Assembly (NCBI GenBank): GCA_028277545.1
Contig: JANQGB010000210.1
Location: forward strand, 1 to 8,772
Reading direction: 5' to 3'
Length of the DNA: 8,772 bases
Source: Phycisphaerae bacterium
GTDB taxonomy: Bacteria; Planctomycetota; Phycisphaerae; UBA1845
Part shown: positions 6,101-8,772 of the stretch, piece by piece
How positions within the stretch are numbered: the first letter of the stretch is position 1
Layout: every line of letters starts with the position of its first letter
Translations under genes and position numbers: made by a program
The notes under the pieces: model-generated
What the model was told of the DNA's origin: nothing
Database searches by the model: none
What the model saw: the letters and a program-made list of their open reading frames with translations, nothing else

Positions 6101-7471
6101 GACATTGCGGCCGGGACGAGTTTCGACGGCAATGGCAACGGCGTTCCCGACGAGTGCGAAGCCGTCGTGGTGTTCGTAGATGCCGACGCGCCCGGTCCCA
6201 ACTTCGGAATCAGTTGGGAGTACGCGTTTGCCGACCTGCAGGACGCCCTGGCCATGGCCCGCACCGGCGGCGTGGTGGCCGAGATCTGGGTGACTGCAGG
6301 TGTGTATACGCCCGACCGTGGCACCGGCTATCGCGAAGCCAGCTTCGAGCTTGCTGAAGGGGTCGCCCTGTACGGGGGCTTCAGCGGCGAGGAAGAGAAT
6401 CGAGAGCAGCGCGACCCGGCCGCCAATCTTACCGTATTGAGCGGTGACCTGGCCGGCAACGACCCGACCGGCGGTACAGGCGAGAACAGCTACAACGTGA
6501 TTCTAGCCAGCGGCACGGGCGGCGACACGGTCCTGGACGGTTTCGTCATCACCGGGGGCAACGCCAACGGCAGCGGTACGCCTTACAACGCCGGGGCTGG
6601 GATCTACGCCGAAGCTGGCAGCCCCAGGATCGTTGGTTGCCGCATAGTAGGCAACTCGGCGCTATTTGGCGGCGGGATATACAGCGCCGGCGGCGGCCCG
6701 TCGCTGGTCAATTGCGCGTTCAGCGGCAACGCCGCCGACTTCGGCGGCGCCATATTCAACGACGGCGGCAACGTCACGGTCACCAACTGCACGATGGGCG
6801 GCAATACGGGCACGGTCGGTCCGGGCGGGCTCTACGGTTCGTCCAGCAGTCAGACGACCATGACTAACACCGTGCTGTGGGGCAACTCCGTTGCGGAGGA
6901 CCAGGCTCAGTTTGCCCAAGTCTACGGCGGGTCGTTGACCGTCAACTATTGCTGCGTGCAGGGGCTGACGGGGACACTGGGGGGCACCGGCAACATCGGT
7001 GCGGCTCCGGAGCACGATCCGCTCTATGCGGACCTGGACGGGCCGGACGACGCTCTTGGCACAGCGGACGACGACCTGCGGCTGTCGGCCGGCACGCGCT
7101 GCATCGACGCCGGCGACAAGCAGGTCGACACCGACGCCAGCACGCCCGGCATCGAGCCTCTGCCGCTGACGGACCTGTCCGGCAATCCTCGCGTGGCGGA
7201 TGACCCGGCCACGACCGACGTGGGCCCGGGCGCTCCACCAATCGTCGACATGGGCGCCCACGAGTTGCCCGCACAGATCGGCGACGGCGATCTGGACGAC
7301 GACGGCGACGTGGACCTGGTCGACTTCGAGGCCTGGCAAGGCTGCATGACCGGGCCGGGCGCGGCCCCTTATCCGGCCGGCTGCGGGGCCTTTGACTTCG
7401 ACGGGGACAGTGACATTGACCTGGACGACTTCGCTGCGTTTCAGGCCGTTTTCACTGCGAGTACGCCCTAG
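3182..7471 (+). CDS. Large exported multidomain surface protein: lectin-like, Asp/Cys repeats, beta-helix, dockerin
   Basis: This 1429-residue protein starts with a signal peptide (about 1-22, hydrophobic TLLLVWPVSLLA). Visible parts follow in order. Residues 75-195 resemble a small jelly-roll ending WYALDDLTF. Residues 272-672 look all-beta, possibly propeller-like (DPRVLFDQFSNRWVV near 342). Residues 674-705 hold Asp/Cys repeats. Residues 709-908 match the style of L-type lectin (concanavalin-like) domains, with DGFSFAMLD and a QFDTY strand. Residues 912-994 hold five more Asp/Cys units. Residues 995-1364 form a right-handed parallel beta-helix with GGGIY and GGAIF rungs, closing with CIDAGD (1307-1312) and VDMGAHE (1355-1361). 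Residues 1366-1424 are a type I dockerin with calcium loops beginning at Asp1370 and Asp1405. No catalytic site is recognised. It is probably a secreted or cell-surface protein for adhesion or glycan binding, perhaps docked to a cohesin partner, which is not in this window. The gene is monocistronic by position. Confidence 0.88.
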   Translation: MYRGFKPLVTLLLVWPVSLLAADSTQTSSAEAVEYGERLDATAFGPGVVESMDVALARDRAAAERPTADESQNHRGQWVVPSGRSTYYPYSGRHNLTNKWGDTAMGIGFGGPVDVAGAYFAGQGGPGVWTTGVRVIGYREGAEVGRTEWFSEISDTPAWLAMNLHGVDRIVIESKPVLNNGGWYALDDLTFTRSSGSGLNEPRKVVLDFEDCQHRTVLSGTDYAGLTWERGTGSAHDGDSIPAPQVAIAPEFADDGVEAVAGPLLRAGSVTPPELLLNFQGVVRGDAGQWSYPPDTCGAIGPDHFLVTVNRVFAVFDKHTGAELMSISLGSFLPGSSGDPRVLFDQFSNRWVVIVSDFSSRTYLAVSLTDDPTGAWFKTNFVVSQGEDAGCWPDYPTLGVNSEGIFSATYMVGCGMTIFVIDKAPLIDDPPSMGTVTAFRGLPMEGAIQPVHTYGEPYQQFFVSRFTPELLRVRRVGGDMTAPAMQLLGTVAIPDHDSPPDVPALGSSTPLDSVGSRLMNAVYRNGSIWTAHTIGYQGKAACRWYEIDVEPLVLLQQGTVSDPSLHYFFPAIAVNTRGDAALGFSGANSNQYAAAYCTGRLATNTAGRMAEPLLLREGSAPQNNIDGYGRNRWGDYSLTSVDPDDDLTLWTIQEYAHATDDWGTWIGRLEFPVDCNDNGVADSEDIAAGTSQDCNNDDRPDECETGSAVTQDFEGTGGSSFQLNGSAEALSGAVRLTPASANQHGSVVFTRRPLEPVASFTAAFDFRIGGGSGADGFSFAMLDVTSYTRSAVFGESGPGEHSLAVQFDTYANAGENDNHLDLLLDGVSLGTYNPTFDLNNDQWHSVWIEFEDQAITVELTPNGGSPETAYDAVPVTGYVPFKGLFGLGARTGGANDEHWVDEVVVTAVSLTDCNTNANLDECDLDAGSSADCNTNRLPDECDLADGVSADCNSNSIPDECDEDCNGNDSPDDCDIAAGTSFDGNGNGVPDECEAVVVFVDADAPGPNFGISWEYAFADLQDALAMARTGGVVAEIWVTAGVYTPDRGTGYREASFELAEGVALYGGFSGEEENREQRDPAANLTVLSGDLAGNDPTGGTGENSYNVILASGTGGDTVLDGFVITGGNANGSGTPYNAGAGIYAEAGSPRIVGCRIVGNSALFGGGIYSAGGGPSLVNCAFSGNAADFGGAIFNDGGNVTVTNCTMGGNTGTVGPGGLYGSSSSQTTMTNTVLWGNSVAEDQAQFAQVYGGSLTVNYCCVQGLTGTLGGTGNIGAAPEHDPLYADLDGPDDALGTADDDLRLSAGTRCIDAGDKQVDTDASTPGIEPLPLTDLSGNPRVADDPATTDVGPGAPPIVDMGAHELPAQIGDGDLDDDGDVDLVDFEAWQGCMTGPGAAPYPAGCGAFDFDGDSDIDLDDFAAFQAVFTASTP
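5201..5296 (+). repeat. First Asp/Cys repeat block, codons 674-705
   Basis: Two units of the DCNxNxxPDECD type, similar in spirit to calcium-binding thrombospondin type 3 repeats, join the all-beta region to the lectin-like domain. Cys675, Cys694 and Cys703 are present. The first unit reads VADSEDI where the second Cys would be expected, so it is degenerate. The likely role is a rigid calcium-stabilised linker. Confidence 0.7.
5915..6163 (+). repeat. Second Asp/Cys repeat block, codons 912-994
   Basis: Five tandem units join the lectin-like domain to the beta-helix. Four have both Cys residues (Cys913/922, 932/941, 951/960 and 964/973). The third unit is shorter, about 13 residues instead of 19. 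The last unit begins FDGNGNG and lacks its first Cys, leaving Cys992 without the usual partner. Confidence 0.75.
7277..7453 (+). other. Dockerin-coding segment, residues 1366-1424
   Basis: Two 12-residue loops carry acidic residues at positions 1, 3, 5, 7, 9 and 12 (Asp1370 to Asp1381 and Asp1405 to Asp1416). Each is followed by an aromatic-containing helix (FEAWQ, FAAFQ). The linker holds Cys1388 and Cys1401, which could form a disulfide. Dockerins bind cohesins in cellulosomes. In Planctomycetota they are frequent on non-cellulosomal exported proteins, where partners are mostly unknown. Confidence 0.8.
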
Positions 7472-7707
7472 GCTGCCCCCGCTGCAGCGCCGGTTTAGGC
7501 CGCGGGCGTCGGTCCGTGCGGACTGAGGCCGGTGGGGCGGTCAAAGGGCAAGCGTCCCGCGCTGTCCCGCTAGAGTGAGGCGGCTCGGGGCGGCACCGTG
7601 CAGGTTTCCCGCTTCGCCGTGATCGTTACTCAGCAGCCTGGAGCCGTTTCCGGCGTCACGATTTCTCGGGGGCCAAGTCTATTGAGGTCTTGCGGGAATC
7701 ATGTTAT
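7472..7707. other. 236-nt intergenic spacer
   Basis: No gene is supported here. A 10-bp palindrome CGCTGCAGCG (7480-7489) follows the surface-protein stop. CGGTCC/GGACTG pair around GTGC at 7510-7525. That stem could help end transcription, but it has no T-tract. No good promoter for the downstream H1-like gene was found by eye. Confidence 0.5.
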
Positions 7708-8412
7708 ATGAACGTCGTGAACGACGCCAAAGACCAGACTACCTCCACCTCAGCCAAGACTGAGTCCACCAAGCCTGCGGAGCCGTCTGCGGGCAGTGCT
7801 CCGGCCGCCACCCAACGGAAGGCGGGGGCGGCCAAGGAACTTCCCCAGTTCCGCTGGAAGGTCGTGGGGTATTCCCAGGGCGTGCCGCTTACCTTACTGC
7901 GATCGGTGGAGCAGGAAGACGCGGAGGCCCACCTGGCCCGCTATCGGGCGGAAGGCTATTACACCGAGTTGGCCATCCACCCCATTGACGCGAAGATCCC
8001 GCTGCCGAAGGGTGTTCCGCTTGCGCCGGCCCACCAGAACAAGCCGGCCCCGCCGCCAGCCCCGAAGAAGACAGCCAAGAAGAAGGCGGTAGCGGCTACT
8101 ACCGTTCGGGCCAAGGTGAAGACCTCGGCCAAGACTGCCGAGAAGGCTGCGACCAAGAAAGCAGCCAAAACGGCGAAGAAGTCGGCTGCCAAGACGAAGG
8201 CCGCCGCCAAGAGCAAGACCACCGCCGCTGCCAAGGCCAAGAAGGCAGCGGCTGCCAAGAAGAAGACAGCCAAGTCGGCCGCCAAGAAGACCGCGAAGGC
8301 CAAGCCCAAAGCCAAGGCCAAGAAAGCCTCCACCGCCAAGACAACAAAGAAGGCCAAGGCAAAAAAGGCCACCAAGAAGACGAAGACCAAGACCAAGAAA
8401 TCCGCCAGGTAA
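7708..8412 (+). CDS. Histone H1-like lysine/alanine-rich nucleoid protein with a conserved-looking N-terminal domain
   Basis: The 234-residue protein has three parts. Residues 1-44 are Ser/Thr/Ala/Pro-rich and probably disordered. Residues 45-93 form a compact segment (FRWKVVGYSQG, then a helix SVEQEDAEAHLARYRAEGY, then TELAIHPI) that looks like a small alpha/beta fold, loosely reminiscent of SPOR-type domains; I do not recognise it. Residues 120-234 are the basic tail: 45 Lys, 38 Ala and 19 Thr of 115, with one acidic residue (Glu145). Such tails occur in eukaryotic H1 and in bacterial proteins such as Chlamydia Hc1/Hc2, Bordetella BpH1 and Pseudomonas AlgP, which bind and compact DNA. ATG at 7708 is used, with GGGA at 7694-7697 as a modest ribosome site; a TTG at 7690 would add six residues. 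DNA binding is likely, but the head domain's job is unknown. Confidence 0.8.
   Translation: MNVVNDAKDQTTSTSAKTESTKPAEPSAGSAPAATQRKAGAAKELPQFRWKVVGYSQGVPLTLLRSVEQEDAEAHLARYRAEGYYTELAIHPIDAKIPLPKGVPLAPAHQNKPAPPPAPKKTAKKKAVAATTVRAKVKTSAKTAEKAATKKAAKTAKKSAAKTKAAAKSKTTAAAKAKKAAAAKKKTAKSAAKKTAKAKPKAKAKKASTAKTTKKAKAKKATKKTKTKTKKSAR
8065..8409 (+). repeat. Low-complexity Lys/Ala tail-coding tract
   Basis: Codons 120-234 are mostly AAG and GCC in irregular combinations, making the plus strand purine-rich and internally repetitive. The tract is prone to length change by slippage. The long reverse-strand open frame across it, rich in Leu, Phe and Ala, is a shadow of this composition. Confidence 0.75.
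8361..8367 (+). promoter_or_regulatory. A_AAA_AAG heptamer in the correct phase for -1 frameshifting
   Basis: In the zero frame the codons are GCA AAA AAG, so the heptamer has the X_XXY_YYZ phase used by the most efficient bacterial -1 slippery sites. Shifted ribosomes would leave the basic frame and read an acidic sequence starting GHQEDEDQDQE, ending at TGA 8490-8492, inside the next gene. I see no clear stimulatory hairpin. A lysine tail can create this site by chance. Confidence 0.3.
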
Positions 8413-8469
8413 GGGTCGTTGAGCGGTCCCGCGTGTCGGAGTGCGCATCGTCGTGTGGCCGCCCGATGT

Positions 8470-8474
8470 GGAGG
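8470..8474 (+). promoter_or_regulatory. Ribosome binding site deciding the GTG start of the lipoprotein gene
   Basis: GGAGG followed by AA lies 10 bases before GTG at 8485. The nearby ATG at 8466 overlaps this site and is in a frame that stops at 8490-8492, so GTG is the better start. Confidence 0.6.
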
Positions 8475-8484
8475 AACACTCCCC

Positions 8485-8772
8485 GTGGCTGATACTACTG
8501 CCGATACCCGCGTCAGCTTCTCGCTTGGCCGGCTGGGGCGCACTATTCGCCCGGCCTTACTCCCGGCGCTGGCTGTGCTGATCGCCGCCGGCTGCGCGAT
8601 GGACGTGCCGCTCGGGTCCTCCGGCCCGTTTCGGAGCGCCCAGGACGTGGACGCGGAGCGTTTGCGAGCCCGGCTCGACCGCGACGGGGATGGCGGTTTC
8701 GACGAGCCGCTGGACATCGCCCGATTCACGTTCAACCACGCGCACGACGTTCAGCCATTCATCGAGGCAGCC
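8485..8772 (+). CDS. N-terminal part of a predicted lipoprotein (continues past the window)
   Basis: The frame is open for 96 codons to the window edge. A basic stretch near residues 16-22 (RLGRTIR) is followed by a hydrophobic segment (24-36, ALLPALAVLIAAG) and Cys37. This fits a lipoprotein signal peptide with lipobox AAGC, so the mature protein should be anchored in a membrane through Cys37. The n-region is long, so translation could begin elsewhere. After a polar linker, residues 54-74 contain LDRDGDGGFDE, an EF-hand-like Dx[DN]xDG stretch (Asp65, Asp67, Asp69) without the usual Glu at position 12. The family is not recognised from this fragment. It begins 72 bases after the H1-like gene with no evident terminator between, so the two may be co-transcribed. 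Confidence 0.7.
   Translation, partial: MADTTADTRVSFSLGRLGRTIRPALLPALAVLIAAGCAMDVPLGSSGPFRSAQDVDAERLRARLDRDGDGGFDEPLDIARFTFNHAHDVQPFIEAA

Noticed and set aside
5201..6163. Tandem DNA repeats as a possible CRISPR or mobile element signal
   Set aside because: The repetition is at the protein level (Asp/Cys units), in frame, without identical DNA repeats or spacers.
8466..8492. Small frame from ATG 8466
   Set aside because: It covers the ribosome site of the next gene and stops after eight codons; the GTG at 8485 gives a long open lipoprotein frame.
7959..8735. 258-codon minus-strand frame with a hydrophobic Leu/Phe/Ala stretch resembling a membrane protein
   Set aside because: The hydrophobic run is the complement of AAG/GCC lysine-alanine codons, so it is a composition artefact antisense to the H1-like gene.

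Overview
This is a high-GC bacterial window that looks like a member of the Planctomycetota, most likely a Phycisphaerae-type lineage. The main reason is the 1429-residue exported protein in the middle. It carries Asp/Cys repeats of the form DCNxNxxPDECD and ends in a dockerin with two Asp-rich loops around a Cys-Gly-Pro-Gly...Cys linker, a combination I associate with that group. The taxonomic call is inference from style, since there is no rRNA or marker gene here.

Layout from left to right. Bases 1-183 hold a 15-bp stem-loop and a plausible promoter. A class II Fic enzyme with a C-terminal winged helix (184-1236, +) is followed after 3 bases by a 45-codon remnant of a PIN-domain gene (1240-1377, +). 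The PIN similarity stops close to a 19-nt palindrome (1310-1328). Converging on it is a 12-TM major facilitator transporter (1390-2637, -). The long divergent spacer 2638-3181 has no convincing gene. It holds small dyads, a sigma70-like promoter and a leader of about 255 nt with several strong hairpins. That leader feeds the multidomain surface protein (3182-7471, +). After a 236-nt spacer comes a histone H1-like lysine/alanine-rich protein (7708-8412, +), then the start of a lipoprotein gene running off the window (8485-8772, +).

The genes do not form one obvious pathway. There seem to be three units: a Fic (plus broken PIN) regulatory or toxin-like locus, a lone transporter, and a forward run of surface protein, nucleoid-type basic protein and lipoprotein. 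The last two are close enough to be co-transcribed. The best candidates for something undescribed are the structured leader of the surface-protein gene, the Fic-PIN locus with its operator-like dyad, and the H1-like protein. The H1-like protein pairs an unrecognised folded domain with a basic tail containing a canonical A_AAA_AAG slippery heptamer.
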